A stretch of 64,000 nucleotides of DNA from FEB-7 sp963698265 (GCA_963698265.1 CAVOQC010000002.1:124001-188000), one strand, 5' to 3'; positions 43,051 to 53,074 are shown, counted from the stretch's first letter. Notes: generated by a model not told the origin, from the sequence alone. Program-made: numbers and translations.

Positions 43051-44125
43051 CCTGGCCCAGTGGCTCTCCGGCGAGATCCGCGCCTTCAACGTCTTCACCT
43101 ACATCACGCTGCGCGTGGTGCTCGCCGCGCTCACTGCGCTCGCCATCTCCTTCATCGTCGGGCCCGCCATGATCCGCCGGCTCACCGCCTACAAGATCGG
43201 GCAGGCGGTCCGCGACGACGGCCCGCAGACGCACCTGGTGAAGATCGGCACGCCGACCATGGGCGGTGCCCTGATCCTCGTGTCGGTGGCCGTGACCACG
43301 CTCCTCTGGGCGGACCTGCAGAACCGCTACGTGTGGATCTGCCTCGCCACCACGCTCGGCTTCGGCGCCATCGGCTGGGTCGACGACTGGCGCAAGGTCG
43401 TGCACAGGAATCCAAAGGGGCTGTCCGTGCGCGCCAAGCTCTTCTGGCAGTCGCTGATCGCCTTCGCCGCCGTGGCGGTGCTCGCCTGGAGCGCGAAGCT
43501 GCCGCAGCAGACGGAGCTGATCGTGCCGTTCTTCAAGGCCGTGGCCATCCCGCTGGGCGCGATCGGCTTCGTGATCCTCGGGTTCTTCGTGGTGGTGGGC
43601 ACCTCGAACGCGGTGAACCTCACCGACGGGCTGGACGGCCTGGCGATCATGCCGACGGTGATGATCGCAGCCGCGCTCGCCGTGTTCGCCTACGTGTCCG
43701 GGCATGCCGTGTTCTCGAAGTACCTGGGATTCCCGTACATCCCCGGCGCCGGCGAGCTCGCCGTCTTCTGCGCGGCCATCGCGGGCGCGGGACTCGCCTT
43801 CCTGTGGTTCAACGCCTATCCCGCCGAGGTCTTCATGGGCGACGTGGGCGCGCTCGCCCTTGGCGCGGCGCTCGGGATCGTCGCGATCGTGGTCCGGCAG
43901 GAGATCGTGCTCTTCATCATGGGCGGCGTCTTCGTGGTGGAGACGCTCTCCGTGATGATCCAGGTGGCTTCCTTCAAGTTGACGGGGCGGCGCGTCTTCC
44001 GCATGGCGCCCCTGCACCACCACTACGAACTCAAGGGCTGGAAGGAGAACCAGGTCGTGGTTCGCTTCTGGATCATCACGATGATGCTCGTGCTCTTCGG
44101 GCTCTCGACGCTCAAGTTGCGCTAG
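43040..44125 (+). CDS. mraY: Phospho-MurNAc-pentapeptide transferase MraY
   Basis: MraY moves phospho-MurNAc-pentapeptide onto undecaprenyl phosphate to form lipid I. The 361-residue protein has ten predicted membrane helices and the catalytic signatures GTPTMGGALIL, GWVDDWRKV (Asp pair), SNAVNLTDGLDGLA, NAYPAEVFMGDVGAL and APLHHHYELKGW. Length and helix pattern match E. coli MraY. It ends 13 bases before murD. Confidence 0.97.
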   Translation: MLLDLAQWLSGEIRAFNVFTYITLRVVLAALTALAISFIVGPAMIRRLTAYKIGQAVRDDGPQTHLVKIGTPTMGGALILVSVAVTTLLWADLQNRYVWICLATTLGFGAIGWVDDWRKVVHRNPKGLSVRAKLFWQSLIAFAAVAVLAWSAKLPQQTELIVPFFKAVAIPLGAIGFVILGFFVVVGTSNAVNLTDGLDGLAIMPTVMIAAALAVFAYVSGHAVFSKYLGFPYIPGAGELAVFCAAIAGAGLAFLWFNAYPAEVFMGDVGALALGAALGIVAIVVRQEIVLFIMGGVFVVETLSVMIQVASFKLTGRRVFRMAPLHHHYELKGWKENQVVVRFWIITMMLVLFGLSTLKLR

Positions 44126-44138
44126 GCGCGGAAAGGAG

Positions 44139-45509
44139 ATGGGACATGACGACTGGGCAGGCAAGACCGTTCTCGTTCTGGGGCTCGGTGACACGGGGCT
44201 TTCGTGCGTTCGTTGGCTCGCTGGGCGTGGCGCGCGACTGCGCGCGGCCGACACACGTGAGGCGCCTCCGGCCCTGGGAGCGGTCCGCGCCGCTCTCCCC
44301 GGCATCCCCGTCGATCTCGGCGCCTTCCGGACCGAGATCCTGGCAGGCGTGGACGCGATCGCTGCGAGTCCGGGCATTGCGCTTCGCGAGCCGCTCCTCC
44401 GGGAAGCCCTCGCACGCGGCATCGAGGTCGTCGGCGACGTCGAGATCTTCGGGCGCGAAGTGGCGCGCTCGGCGCCCGGGAGCCTCGTGATCGGCATCAC
44501 GGGCACGAACGGAAAGAGCACCGTGACCGCACTCGCGGGCGCGATGGCGCGCGCCGCGGGCCGGCGCACGGTGGTGGCGGGCAACATCGGCCTGCCGGTG
44601 CTGGATGCGCTCGGCGAGGCCGAGGCCGCGGGGCACCCGGAGCTCTACGTGGTGGAGCTGTCGAGCTACCAGCTGGAGACGACCTCGAGTCTCGCCCTCG
44701 CCTGCGGGGCGATGCTGAACCTCACGCAGGACCATCTCGACCGCTACGACTCGATCGAGGACTACGCGGACGCGAAGGCGCGCATCTTCCGGCGCTGCGG
44801 GACGCACATCCTGAATCGAGACGATCCGTGGAGCCTCGCCATGGGCGAGGGCGACTACGTCACTTTCGGCCTGGGAGAGCCGCCCACCGAGGGCGACTGG
44901 GGCCTGGCCGGCGGATGCCTGGTGGCGGGTCGCGAAACAATCGTCGCGCTCGCGGACCTGCCCGTGGCCGGCCTGCACAACGCCGCCAACGCGCTTGCCG
45001 CGCACGCCCTGTGCAGCCGCGCGGGACTCGCGGGCGAGGCGCTCGCGCGCGCCATCCGCGAGTTCAAGGGCCTTCCGCACCGGGTCGAGCGCGTGGCGAG
45101 CGCGCAGGGAATCACGTTCTACGACGACTCGAAGGGAACCAACGTCGGCGCGACGGTCGCAGCCCTCGCGGGGATGCGCGAGACGGTCGTGCTCGTCGCC
45201 GGGGGCGACGGCAAGGGCCAGGATTTCGCGCCGCTCGCGGACGCGGTGCGCAGCAAGGCGCGGGCGGTCGTGCTGGTCGGCCGCGACGCGCCGGCCGTGG
45301 AAGCCGCGCTCGCGGGGACGGGCGTGCCCTGCGTCCGCGCCGGGACCATGGACGAAGCGGTCGAGGCGGCCTTCCGGCTCGCCCGCCCGGGCGACGCGGT
45401 GCTGCTCTCGCCGGCTTGCGCGAGCTTCGACATGTACGCGAACTACGGCGAACGCGGCGACGTGTTCGCCGCCGCCGCGCGCGCCCTCGCGAAGCGGGTG
45501 GAGGGCTGA
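44139..45509 (+). CDS. murD: UDP-MurNAc-L-alanine D-glutamate ligase MurD
   Basis: MurD adds D-glutamate to UDP-MurNAc-L-alanine. The 456-residue protein has an N-terminal Rossmann-like UDP-binding domain (TVLVLGLGDTGLSCVRWLAGRG), then IGITGTNGKSTVTAL, VELSSYQLETT, NLTQDHLDRYDSIEDYADAKARIF and DDSKGTNVGATVAAL. An AAGGAG site precedes the ATG at 44139. The final base of its TGA is also the first base of the ftsW ATG (TGATG). Confidence 0.96.
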   Translation: MGHDDWAGKTVLVLGLGDTGLSCVRWLAGRGARLRAADTREAPPALGAVRAALPGIPVDLGAFRTEILAGVDAIAASPGIALREPLLREALARGIEVVGDVEIFGREVARSAPGSLVIGITGTNGKSTVTALAGAMARAAGRRTVVAGNIGLPVLDALGEAEAAGHPELYVVELSSYQLETTSSLALACGAMLNLTQDHLDRYDSIEDYADAKARIFRRCGTHILNRDDPWSLAMGEGDYVTFGLGEPPTEGDWGLAGGCLVAGRETIVALADLPVAGLHNAANALAAHALCSRAGLAGEALARAIREFKGLPHRVERVASAQGITFYDDSKGTNVGATVAALAGMRETVVLVAGGDGKGQDFAPLADAVRSKARAVVLVGRDAPAVEAALAGTGVPCVRAGTMDEAVEAAFRLARPGDAVLLSPACASFDMYANYGERGDVFAAAARALAKRVEG

Positions 45510-46660
45510 TGCTCTACAACCCCGCCCGCCGGGCCACCGCCATCGACCAGGGCCTCGTCTGGAGCGCGGTGCTGCTCGCCTGCCTCGGGCTGGTCATGGT
45601 GTATTCCGCCTCGATCACCATGGCCGAAGCCGAGCGCTTCACCGGCTTCCGGGCGCATTACTTCCTCGCGCGGCACGGGATCTACCTTGCGGCCGGGCTC
45701 GTCGCGGGCGCGATGGCGTTCAAGGTGCCCCTGCGCTACTGGCAGGTGGCCGCACCGTGGCTCTTCATGGCGGGCGTGGGGCTCCTCGTCGCACTCCTGA
45801 TTCCCGGCATCGGCCGGGAGGTGAACGGTGCGCGCCGGTGGATCTCGATCGGCCCCGCGACCTTCCAGCCCTCGGAGATCATGAAGCTCCTGGTCGTCCT
45901 CTACGCCGCCGACTACACGGTGCGCAAGGCTGCGTTCATGGACGACCTGAAGAAGGGGTTCCTGCCCATGTTCTCGGTCATGTTCCTCGTGGCGGGGCTC
46001 CTGCTGCACGAGCCGGACTTCGGGGCGCTGGTCGTGGTGACCACGATCGCGATGGCGATCCTCTTCCTGGGCGGGCTCAACTGGAGAATCTTCGTGGTGC
46101 TCGCGGTGGGGCTCGCGGCCGCGTTCGTGCTCCTCATCGTCTCCTCGCCCTACCGGCTGCAGCGCATCCTCGGCTTCATGGACCCGTGGGCCGACGCCTA
46201 CGGCAAGGGCTACCAGCTCTCCCACTCGCTCATCGCCTTCGGGCGCGGCGAGTGGCTGGGCGTGGGGCTGGGCGCCTCCGTCGAGAAGCTCTTCTACCTG
46301 CCGGAAGCCCACACCGACTTCCTGCTCGCGGTGATCGCCGAGGAACTGGGATTCGTCGGCGTGGCCGCGGTGATCACGCTCTTTCTCTTCCTCGTGCTGA
46401 GAGCCTTCGCCGTGGGCCGCCAGGCGGCGAGCCTCGAGCGCTACTACGCCGCGCTCGTCGCGCAGGGCATCGGCGTGTGGCTCGCGGCCCAGGCCTTCAT
46501 CAACATGGGCGTGAACATGGGGCTGCTCCCGACCAAGGGCCTCACGCTCCCGTTCCTGTCCTTCGGCGGCACCGGCATCGTGATGAACTGCGTGGCGGTG
46601 GCGATCCTCCTGCGGATCGATTTCGAGAACAGGTACCTGATGCGCGGAGGCTCGCTGTGA
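45509..46660 (+). CDS. ftsW: Septal peptidoglycan polymerase FtsW
   Basis: FtsW is the SEDS glycosyltransferase that polymerises lipid II at the septum. It has 383 residues, about ten membrane helices, and the family motifs GREVNGARRWISIGPATFQPSEIMKLL, GYQLSHSLIAFGRGEWLGVGLG with the catalytic Asp in LPEAHTDFLLAVIAEELGF, and the PFLSFGGTG motif near the C-terminus. The start shares one base with the murD stop. The stop overlaps the murG GTG. Confidence 0.96.
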   Translation: MLYNPARRATAIDQGLVWSAVLLACLGLVMVYSASITMAEAERFTGFRAHYFLARHGIYLAAGLVAGAMAFKVPLRYWQVAAPWLFMAGVGLLVALLIPGIGREVNGARRWISIGPATFQPSEIMKLLVVLYAADYTVRKAAFMDDLKKGFLPMFSVMFLVAGLLLHEPDFGALVVVTTIAMAILFLGGLNWRIFVVLAVGLAAAFVLLIVSSPYRLQRILGFMDPWADAYGKGYQLSHSLIAFGRGEWLGVGLGASVEKLFYLPEAHTDFLLAVIAEELGFVGVAAVITLFLFLVLRAFAVGRQAASLERYYAALVAQGIGVWLAAQAFINMGVNMGLLPTKGLTLPFLSFGGTGIVMNCVAVAILLRIDFENRYLMRGGSL

Positions 46661-47769
46661 GCCGCACCATCCTCGTCATGGCGGCCGGGACCGGGGGCCA
46701 TGTCTTCCCCGGCATCGCGATCGCCCGGGAGCTCGTCGCGCGCGGCTGGAAGGTCGCGTGGATGGGCACGCCGGCGGGGATGGAAGCGAAGCTCGTCGCG
46801 CAGGCCGGATTCCCGATGGAGAAGGTGAACATGGCGGGCGTGCGCGGCAAGGGCGCGCTCGCCTGGCTCCTGCTCCCGGCTCGCCTCCTCGTCGCCTTCT
46901 GGCAGTCGAGCGCGATCCTCTTTCGGGTGCGGCCCGACGTGGTGCTCTCCATGGGCGGCTACGTTGCCTTTCCCGGCGGCATGATGGCCGCCCTCTGGGG
47001 CAAGCCCCTCGTGGTGCACGAGCCGGGCGCCACCGCGGGACTCGCCAATCGCGTGCTCGCGCTCGTCGCCGACCGCGTCGTGGTGGGCATGGAAGGATCC
47101 TTCGAGGCGCGCACCGGCCACCGCGTCGGCGATCGCATCCCGCGCCCGGCGAAGGTCGAGTGGCTGGGCACGCCCGTTCGCGAGGAGATCGCCCGGGTTC
47201 CTGCACCGGAGGAGCGCTATGCGGGGCGCACGGGCAGGCTGAGGCTGCTGGTCGTGGGTGGCAGCCTCGGCGCGCAGACCCTGAACGAACTGGTCGTCGC
47301 AGCCCTCGCCGCGATGCCGGAAGAGACACGCCCCGAGGTCGTCCACCAGGCGGGCGAACGCAATTTCGACGCGCTTGCCGGGCGCTACCGCGATTCAGGC
47401 GTGAAGGCCGAGGTGGTCGCCTTCGTCGACGACATGGCGGCGCGCTATGCGTGGTGCGATGTCCTGATCGCGCGCTCCGGCGCCATCACCGTGGCCGAGA
47501 TCGGCGTGGCGGGCGTGGCGGCGATCCTCTTCCCGCTGCCGTGGTTCGTGGCCGAGGAGCAGGCGGGGAACGCGAGGTTTCTCGAGTCGCGGGACGCGGC
47601 GATCCGGCTCGCGCAACTGGAGACGACGCCGGCGAGCCTTGCGGAACTCCTCGCGGTTCTCACGCGCGAGAAGCTGTGCGCGATGGCGACGGCCGCGCGC
47701 GCGCTGGGCAAGCCCCAGGCCACCCGGCATTGCGCGGACCTGTGCGAACAGATGGCGGAGGCGGCATGA
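46657..47769 (+). CDS. murG: Lipid II synthase MurG
   Basis: MurG transfers GlcNAc from UDP-GlcNAc to lipid I at the inner face of the membrane. The 370-residue GT28 protein has the two glycine-rich loops (AAGTGGHVFPGIAIARELVARG and VVGGSLGAQTLNELV), GGYVAFPGGMMAALWGKPLVVHEPGATAGLANR, and RSGAITVAEIGVAGVAAILFPLP in the donor site. The start is a GTG overlapping ftsW (GTGA). Confidence 0.96.
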   Translation: MSRTILVMAAGTGGHVFPGIAIARELVARGWKVAWMGTPAGMEAKLVAQAGFPMEKVNMAGVRGKGALAWLLLPARLLVAFWQSSAILFRVRPDVVLSMGGYVAFPGGMMAALWGKPLVVHEPGATAGLANRVLALVADRVVVGMEGSFEARTGHRVGDRIPRPAKVEWLGTPVREEIARVPAPEERYAGRTGRLRLLVVGGSLGAQTLNELVVAALAAMPEETRPEVVHQAGERNFDALAGRYRDSGVKAEVVAFVDDMAARYAWCDVLIARSGAITVAEIGVAGVAAILFPLPWFVAEEQAGNARFLESRDAAIRLAQLETTPASLAELLAVLTREKLCAMATAARALGKPQATRHCADLCEQMAEAA

Positions 47770-47800
47770 GGCGCGCGCGCCACGAACCCGGGACGGGTCC

Positions 47801-49198
47801 ATGCGCCACAAGGTGAAGCGCATCCACTTCGTCGGCATCGGGGGCTCGGGCATGTCCGGCATCGCCGAGGTGCTCGCGAACCTGGGCTACGAAGTGAGCG
47901 GCTCCGACATCGCGGAGGGCGCGGCGGTGCGGCGCCTGCGCGGGCTCGGCATCGCGGTGGCCGTGGGCCACGACGCGCGCCACGTCTCGGGCGCGGACGC
48001 CGTCGTGACCTCCTCGGCAGTCATGCCGGACAATCCGGAGGTGGTCGCCGCGCGCGAAGCGCACGTGCCGGTGGTGCCGCGGGCGATGATGCTGGCCGAG
48101 CTCATGCGCTTCAAGCAGGGCATCGCCGTGGCCGGCACGCACGGCAAGACCACCACGACCTCCCTCGTGGCCGCCGTGCTGGGCGAGGCCGGGCTCGATC
48201 CCACCTGCGTGATCGGCGGGCGCCTGAACTCCATCGGCACCAACGCGCGGCTGGGCAAGGGGGAGTTCCTCGTGGCCGAGGCGGACGAGTCCGACGCCTC
48301 CTTCCTCTACCTGCAGCCCGTGATCTCGGTGGTCACCAACATCGACGCCGACCACATGGAGACCTACGGCCACGACTTCGAGCGCCTGAAGGGCGCCTTC
48401 GTGGAGTTCCTCGGGCACCTGCCCTTCTACGGGCTCGCCGTGGTGTGCAAGGACGACGAGCACGCGCGCGCGATCATGAAGAGCGTGTCCCGCCCGATGC
48501 TCACCTACGGCATCCGCTCGGACGCGGACCTGCGCGCCGAGGACGTGCGCTGGGAAGGCGGCCGCATGCGCTTCCGCGCGGCGAACGGCGCTCCGCGGCC
48601 CCTCGAGATCACGCTGAACCTTTCCGGCGAGCACAACGTCCTCAACGCGCTCGCGGCGATCGCCGTGGCGCGCGAGGTGGGCGCGCCGGAGGAGGCGATC
48701 GCCAAGGCGCTTGCGGAGTTCACCGGGGTCGACCGGCGCTTCCAGCGCTTCGGCGAGGTCGCGCTCGCCTCCGGCGGCGCCTTCACGCTCGTCGACGACT
48801 ACGGCCACCACCCCGCGGAGATGGCCGCGACCATCGCCGCCGCGCGCGGCGCCTTCCCGGGCCGGCGCCTGCTGCTCGCCTTCCAGCCGCACCGTTTCAC
48901 GCGCACGCGCGACCTCTTCGAGGATTTCGTGCGCGTGCTCTCGAACGCCGATGCGCTGGTGATCGCCGACGTCTATCCCGCGGGGGAATCTCCGATCGTG
49001 GCGGCCGACGGTCGCGCCCTGGTGCGCGCCGTGCGCGTGGCCGGCAAGGTCGAGCCGATCTTCGTGGAACAGGTCGCGCAGATGCCCGAAGCGGTGCTCG
49101 CCGCCGTGCGCGACGGCGACGTCGTCCTCACCATGGGCGCGGGTTCGGTGGCGGGGCTCGCGCCGGAACTCGCGCGCGCTCCGGGAGGCGGGTCGTGA
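47801..49198 (+). CDS. murC: UDP-MurNAc L-alanine ligase MurC
   Basis: MurC adds the first stem-peptide residue, L-alanine. The 465-residue protein has FVGIGGSGMSGIAEVLANLGY (UDP-MurNAc site), AVAGTHGKTTTTSLVAAVL (ATP loop), AEADESDASFL, NIDADHMETYG and DDYGHHPAEMAATI. The ATG at 47801 lies 31 bases after murG, one of the few gaps in the middle of the cluster. The stop overlaps the murB GTG. Confidence 0.96.
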   Translation: MRHKVKRIHFVGIGGSGMSGIAEVLANLGYEVSGSDIAEGAAVRRLRGLGIAVAVGHDARHVSGADAVVTSSAVMPDNPEVVAAREAHVPVVPRAMMLAELMRFKQGIAVAGTHGKTTTTSLVAAVLGEAGLDPTCVIGGRLNSIGTNARLGKGEFLVAEADESDASFLYLQPVISVVTNIDADHMETYGHDFERLKGAFVEFLGHLPFYGLAVVCKDDEHARAIMKSVSRPMLTYGIRSDADLRAEDVRWEGGRMRFRAANGAPRPLEITLNLSGEHNVLNALAAIAVAREVGAPEEAIAKALAEFTGVDRRFQRFGEVALASGGAFTLVDDYGHHPAEMAATIAAARGAFPGRRLLLAFQPHRFTRTRDLFEDFVRVLSNADALVIADVYPAGESPIVAADGRALVRAVRVAGKVEPIFVEQVAQMPEAVLAAVRDGDVVLTMGAGSVAGLAPELARAPGGGS

Positions 49199-50169
49199 AC
49201 CCCGCCGTGAACCCGGTCGGAATGGCCGCCCTGGGGCTGGGCGCGCTCCGGGGCCCGCCCGCCGCATTGCGCGGGGTGCTGCGCGTCGCGGAGCCCATGG
49301 AGCGGCACGTGAGCTGGCGCGCGGGCGGCCCCGCGAGCGCCTTCTACCAGCCCGCCGACGTGGCCGACCTGCAGTCCTTCCTCGCGACCCGGCCCGACGG
49401 CGAGCCGATCCTCTTCGTCGGCCTCGGCAGCAACCTGCTGGTGCGCGATGGCGGCTTCCACGGCTCCGTGGTCCACACGCACCACGCGCTCGGCGGCATC
49501 CGCGCGGCAGGCGTGATCGGCACCCGCCGTGCGTTCATCGCCGGCGGAGGCGTGCCCGCGCCCCACCTCGCCCGCTTCGTCGCCCGCCACGACTGCGAGG
49601 GCGCGGAATGGCTTGCCGGCATTCCCGGCACCGTGGGCGGCGCGCTCGCGATGAATGCGGGCTGCTACGGCGGCGAGACCTGGGAAGTGGTGGTCGACGT
49701 GACGACCGTCGACCGCGCCGGAACGCTCAGGCTGCGCACGCGGGAGGACTACGAGATCGGCTACCGGCACGTGGCCCGGCGCTTCTCCGGCGAGGAGTGG
49801 TTCGTCGCCGGCACCTTCGCCTTCGAGCCGGGCGACGGGCAGAAGGCGATGTCGCGGATGAAGTCGCTGCTGCAGCGGCGCGTCGCGACCCAGCCGCTCG
49901 CCACCCCCAACGCCGGCAGCGTTTTCCGCAATCCGGACGGCGACCACGCGGCGCGCGTGATCGAGTCCTGCGGGCTCAAGGGATTCGCCATCGGCGGCGC
50001 GCAGGTCTCCGGGAAGCACGCCAACTTCATCGTGAACACGGGCGGGGCCACGGCCGCCGACATCGAGGCGGTCATCGGGCACGTCCAGGAGACGGTGAAG
50101 GGGAAGACGGGGATCGAGCTGGTGCGCGAAGTCCACATCGTCGGCCGTGCGGGAGGCGCCCATGGCTAG
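49195..50169 (+). CDS. murB: UDP-N-acetylenolpyruvoylglucosamine reductase MurB
   Basis: MurB reduces enolpyruvyl-UDP-GlcNAc to UDP-MurNAc with FAD and NADPH. The 324-residue protein has the FAD-binding ILFVGLGSNLLVRDGGFHG and GIPGTVGGALAMNAGCYGGE. The catalytic Ser is in NAGSVFRNP, followed by KGFAIGGAQVSGKHANFIVN. The GTG at 49195 overlaps murC (GTGA) and yields about 30 extra residues before the conserved fold; ATG 49222 is an alternative. Confidence 0.95.
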   Translation: MNPAVNPVGMAALGLGALRGPPAALRGVLRVAEPMERHVSWRAGGPASAFYQPADVADLQSFLATRPDGEPILFVGLGSNLLVRDGGFHGSVVHTHHALGGIRAAGVIGTRRAFIAGGGVPAPHLARFVARHDCEGAEWLAGIPGTVGGALAMNAGCYGGETWEVVVDVTTVDRAGTLRLRTREDYEIGYRHVARRFSGEEWFVAGTFAFEPGDGQKAMSRMKSLLQRRVATQPLATPNAGSVFRNPDGDHAARVIESCGLKGFAIGGAQVSGKHANFIVNTGGATAADIEAVIGHVQETVKGKTGIELVREVHIVGRAGGAHG

Positions 50170-51091
50170 CGCGCGCGCCCTGGGCAAGGTGGCCGTCCTC
50201 ATGGGCGGGCCGTCGGCCGAGCGCGAGATATCGCTCATCTCCGGCAAGGCCGTGCTCGGCGCGCTCCGGGAAAAGGGCGTCGACGCGCACGCCTTCGACC
50301 CGAAGGAGCGCGAGCTCTTCGACCTCAGGCGCGATGGCTTCGGTCGCGTGTTCATCGCCCTGCATGGACGCTTCGGCGAGGACGGGACGGTGCAGGGCGC
50401 GCTCGAGGTGATGGGCATTCCCTACACGGGAAGCGGCGTCATGGCCTCCGCGCTCGCGATGGACAAGTGGCGCACCAAACTCGTCTGGCTCGCGGCCGGA
50501 ATTCCCACGCCGCGATTCGCGTTGATGGACGGGTCCACCGACTGGACGCGCCTCGCGGCCACGCTGGGCCTGCCGCTCATCGTGAAGCCCGCGCACGAGG
50601 GATCGACCCTGGGCCTCACGAAGGTGCGAACGGCGGTGGATCTGGCGCCGGCCTATGCGCTCGCCGCGACATTCGATCCGCTCGTCCTCGCCGAGGAGTT
50701 CATCGCGGGGCAGGAACTCACCGCGAGCGTCCTGGGCGGGGAGGCGCTGCCGCTCGTGCGCATCGAGGCGCCCCAGGGCAACTACGACTACCAGAACAAG
50801 TACTTCACGGACGAGGTGAAGTACCACTGCCCCGCAGGCGTGCGCGCGGACCTCGAGGAGGAGATCCGCCGCGTCGCACTGGAGAGCTTCCGCGTGCTCG
50901 GTTGCCGCGGCTGGGGCCGGGCGGACGTGATGCTGCGCGCCGACGGGACCTATTCCTTCCTGGAGATGAACACCTCGCCCGGGATGACGGGCCACAGCCT
51001 GGTGCCGATCGCGGCCCGGGCCGTCGGCATGTCCTACGCGGACCTGTGCCTGCGCATCCTCGAGGGCGCGGCGCTGGAGTCCCGGCCATGA
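50162..51091 (+). CDS. ddl: D-alanine-D-alanine ligase
   Basis: Ddl makes the D-Ala-D-Ala dipeptide used by MurF. It is a 309-residue ATP-grasp protein with VAVLMGGPSAEREISLISG, ALHGRFGEDGTVQG, SGVMASALAMDKWRTK, IVKPAHEGSTLGLTKV and the metal-binding FLEMNTSPGMTGHSLVP. The DdlB position within dcw supports the call. ATG 50162 has a GGGAGGC site inside the end of murB, which it overlaps by eight bases. Confidence 0.96.
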   Translation: MASARALGKVAVLMGGPSAEREISLISGKAVLGALREKGVDAHAFDPKERELFDLRRDGFGRVFIALHGRFGEDGTVQGALEVMGIPYTGSGVMASALAMDKWRTKLVWLAAGIPTPRFALMDGSTDWTRLAATLGLPLIVKPAHEGSTLGLTKVRTAVDLAPAYALAATFDPLVLAEEFIAGQELTASVLGGEALPLVRIEAPQGNYDYQNKYFTDEVKYHCPAGVRADLEEEIRRVALESFRVLGCRGWGRADVMLRADGTYSFLEMNTSPGMTGHSLVPIAARAVGMSYADLCLRILEGAALESRP

Positions 51092-51804
51092 TGGCCATCG
51101 CCCTTCGCGCCGCGGGCGCGCTTGCCATCGTGGCGTTCCTGGCGACGGCGACGTGGCTGGGCTACGACGCGCTCGGGCGAAGGCCGATCGAGGCCGTGCA
51201 GTTCGCCGGCGACACCGCGCGCGTGGCGGCCGCGGACCTCGAACGCCTCGCCGCGGGCTTGCGCGGCAAGCAGGCGCGGGAAGTGGCGCTGCCCGCCGTT
51301 CGCGACGCCGTGCGACGCGTGCCGTGGGTGCGGGACTGCGCCGTCCGGCACGTGTTTCCGGGCACGCTCAAGGTGACGATCGAATCCCATTCCCCGCTCG
51401 CGCGCTGGGACGAGACGCGGCTGGTGAGCACGCGGGGCGAGGTCTTCGCTGCGCAATACGAAGGGACGCTGCCGCGCTTTTCCGGGCCCGAAGGCGCGGC
51501 CGCGGAGATGGCGGCGGCGTGGGAGGCGATCAGCCGTGCGGCGCAGCCGCTCGCGGCTCCGGTCGTGGAACTGCGGTTGAGCGAGCGCCGGGCGTGGCAG
51601 GCCCGCCTCGCCTCGGGACTGGCGATCGAGCTCGGGCGCAGCGAGACCGAGGCGCGCCTCGCGCGATTCGCCGCGGCATGGCCGCGCATCGCCGTGGAGG
51701 CCGCGACGGCGACCCATGCGGACCTGCGCTATCCCAACGGATTCACGCTGCGCGGGGTCGCGCAGGCCGAGCGCAAGCCCGCGCCCCCGGGAAAAAAGGC
51801 ATGA
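51088..51804 (+). CDS. ftsQ: Cell division protein FtsQ
   Basis: FtsQ links early and late divisome proteins. The 238-residue protein has one N-terminal helix (about 4-24), a POTRA domain (IEAVQFAGDTARVAAADLERLAAGLRGK, about 34-110, ending VRHVFPGTLKVTIES) and a beta domain with LVSTRGEVFAA. The C-terminal tail is rich in Lys and Pro. It is coupled to ddl by an ATGA overlap and lies 25 bases before ftsA. Confidence 0.94.
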   Translation: MMAIALRAAGALAIVAFLATATWLGYDALGRRPIEAVQFAGDTARVAAADLERLAAGLRGKQAREVALPAVRDAVRRVPWVRDCAVRHVFPGTLKVTIESHSPLARWDETRLVSTRGEVFAAQYEGTLPRFSGPEGAAAEMAAAWEAISRAAQPLAAPVVELRLSERRAWQARLASGLAIELGRSETEARLARFAAAWPRIAVEAATATHADLRYPNGFTLRGVAQAERKPAPPGKKA

Positions 51805-51829
51805 GGACCCCGAAATTGAAGGCGAACCC

Positions 51830-53074
51830 ATGATCGCGAACCGCAACCGGGACAGCCGCACGGTGCTGGTGGCACTCGACATCGGCACCTCCAAGATCGT
51901 GACGCTCGTGGCCGAGGTCACGCCCGAGTCGACGTTGAACCTGATCGGGATGGGCAGCCACCCCTCGCGGGGCCTGAAGAAGGGCACGGTCGTGAACATC
52001 GAGTCCACGGTGACCGCGATCCAGCGCTCGCTCGAGGAAGCCGAGCTCATGGCCGACGTGAAGATCCGCGACGTGCTCACGGGCATCGCCGGCAGCCACA
52101 TCAAGAGCTTCAACTCCCACGGCATGGTGGCGATCAAGGACAAGGAGGTGTCGCAGTACGACATCGACCGCGTGATCGAGACGGCGCGCGCCGTGAACAT
52201 CCCGATGGAGCAGCAGGTGCTGCACATCCTGGAGCAGGAGTTCGTCATAGACGGGCAGGGCGGGGTGCGCCAGCCGATGGGCATGAGCGGCATGCGCCTG
52301 GAAGTGAAGGTGCACATCGTTACGGGCGCGGTGTCCGCGGCGCAGAACATCATGAAGTGCGTGCGCCGCTGCGGGCTCGAGGTGCGCGACCTCATGCTCC
52401 AGCCGCTCGCCTCGGCCGACGCGGTGCTTCTCGACGACGAGCGCGACCTGGGCGTGTGCCTGATCGACGTGGGCGGCGGCACGACCGACCTCGCCGTCTT
52501 CACCGACGGCGCGATCAAGCACACGAGCGTGATTCCCATCGCCGGAGACCAGATCACCAACGACATCGCGATGGCGCTGCGCACGCCGACCAAGGACGCG
52601 GAGGAACTGAAGATCCGCCACGGCGTGGCGCTTCGCCAGCTCGCGAGCGTGAACGACATGATCGAAGTGCCGGGCGTGGGCGACCGCGTGTCGCGCGAGA
52701 TCTCCCGGCAGACGCTCGCGGAGGTGATCGAGCCGAGAGTCGAGGAGCTCTATTCGCTCGTGCAGCGGGAGCTGCGCTCCTGCGGCCTCGAGGAGCTGCT
52801 CTCCTCGGGAATCGTGATCACCGGCGGCACCGCGCTCATGAAGGGAATGGTGGAGCTGGGCGAGGAAGTCTTCCACATGCCGGTGCGCGTGGGGCTTCCG
52901 CAGTACTCGGGGGCGCTCGCGGAGGTGGTGCGCAGCCCGCGGCACGCCACCGGCATGGGGCTGCTCATGGCGGGGCTGGAGCAGATCAGGCGCGACCAGC
53001 ACGCGAAGATCGCGGGCACGGGTTTCAAGGAAGTGTTCGAGAAGATGAAGAGCTGGTTCAAGGGCAATTTCTAG
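51830..53074 (+). CDS. ftsA: Cell division protein FtsA
   Basis: FtsA is the actin-like protein that anchors FtsZ filaments to the membrane. The 414-residue protein has VALDIGTSKIVTLVAEV (phosphate 1), CLIDVGGGTTDLAVFTDG (phosphate 2), GIVITGGTALMKGM (adenosine) and the SHI-containing 1C domain. A C-terminal amphipathic helix (FEKMKSWFKGNF) serves as membrane targeting sequence. The ATG at 51830 matches the family N-terminus. Confidence 0.96.
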   Translation: MIANRNRDSRTVLVALDIGTSKIVTLVAEVTPESTLNLIGMGSHPSRGLKKGTVVNIESTVTAIQRSLEEAELMADVKIRDVLTGIAGSHIKSFNSHGMVAIKDKEVSQYDIDRVIETARAVNIPMEQQVLHILEQEFVIDGQGGVRQPMGMSGMRLEVKVHIVTGAVSAAQNIMKCVRRCGLEVRDLMLQPLASADAVLLDDERDLGVCLIDVGGGTTDLAVFTDGAIKHTSVIPIAGDQITNDIAMALRTPTKDAEELKIRHGVALRQLASVNDMIEVPGVGDRVSREISRQTLAEVIEPRVEELYSLVQRELRSCGLEELLSSGIVITGGTALMKGMVELGEEVFHMPVRVGLPQYSGALAEVVRSPRHATGMGLLMAGLEQIRRDQHAKIAGTGFKEVFEKMKSWFKGNF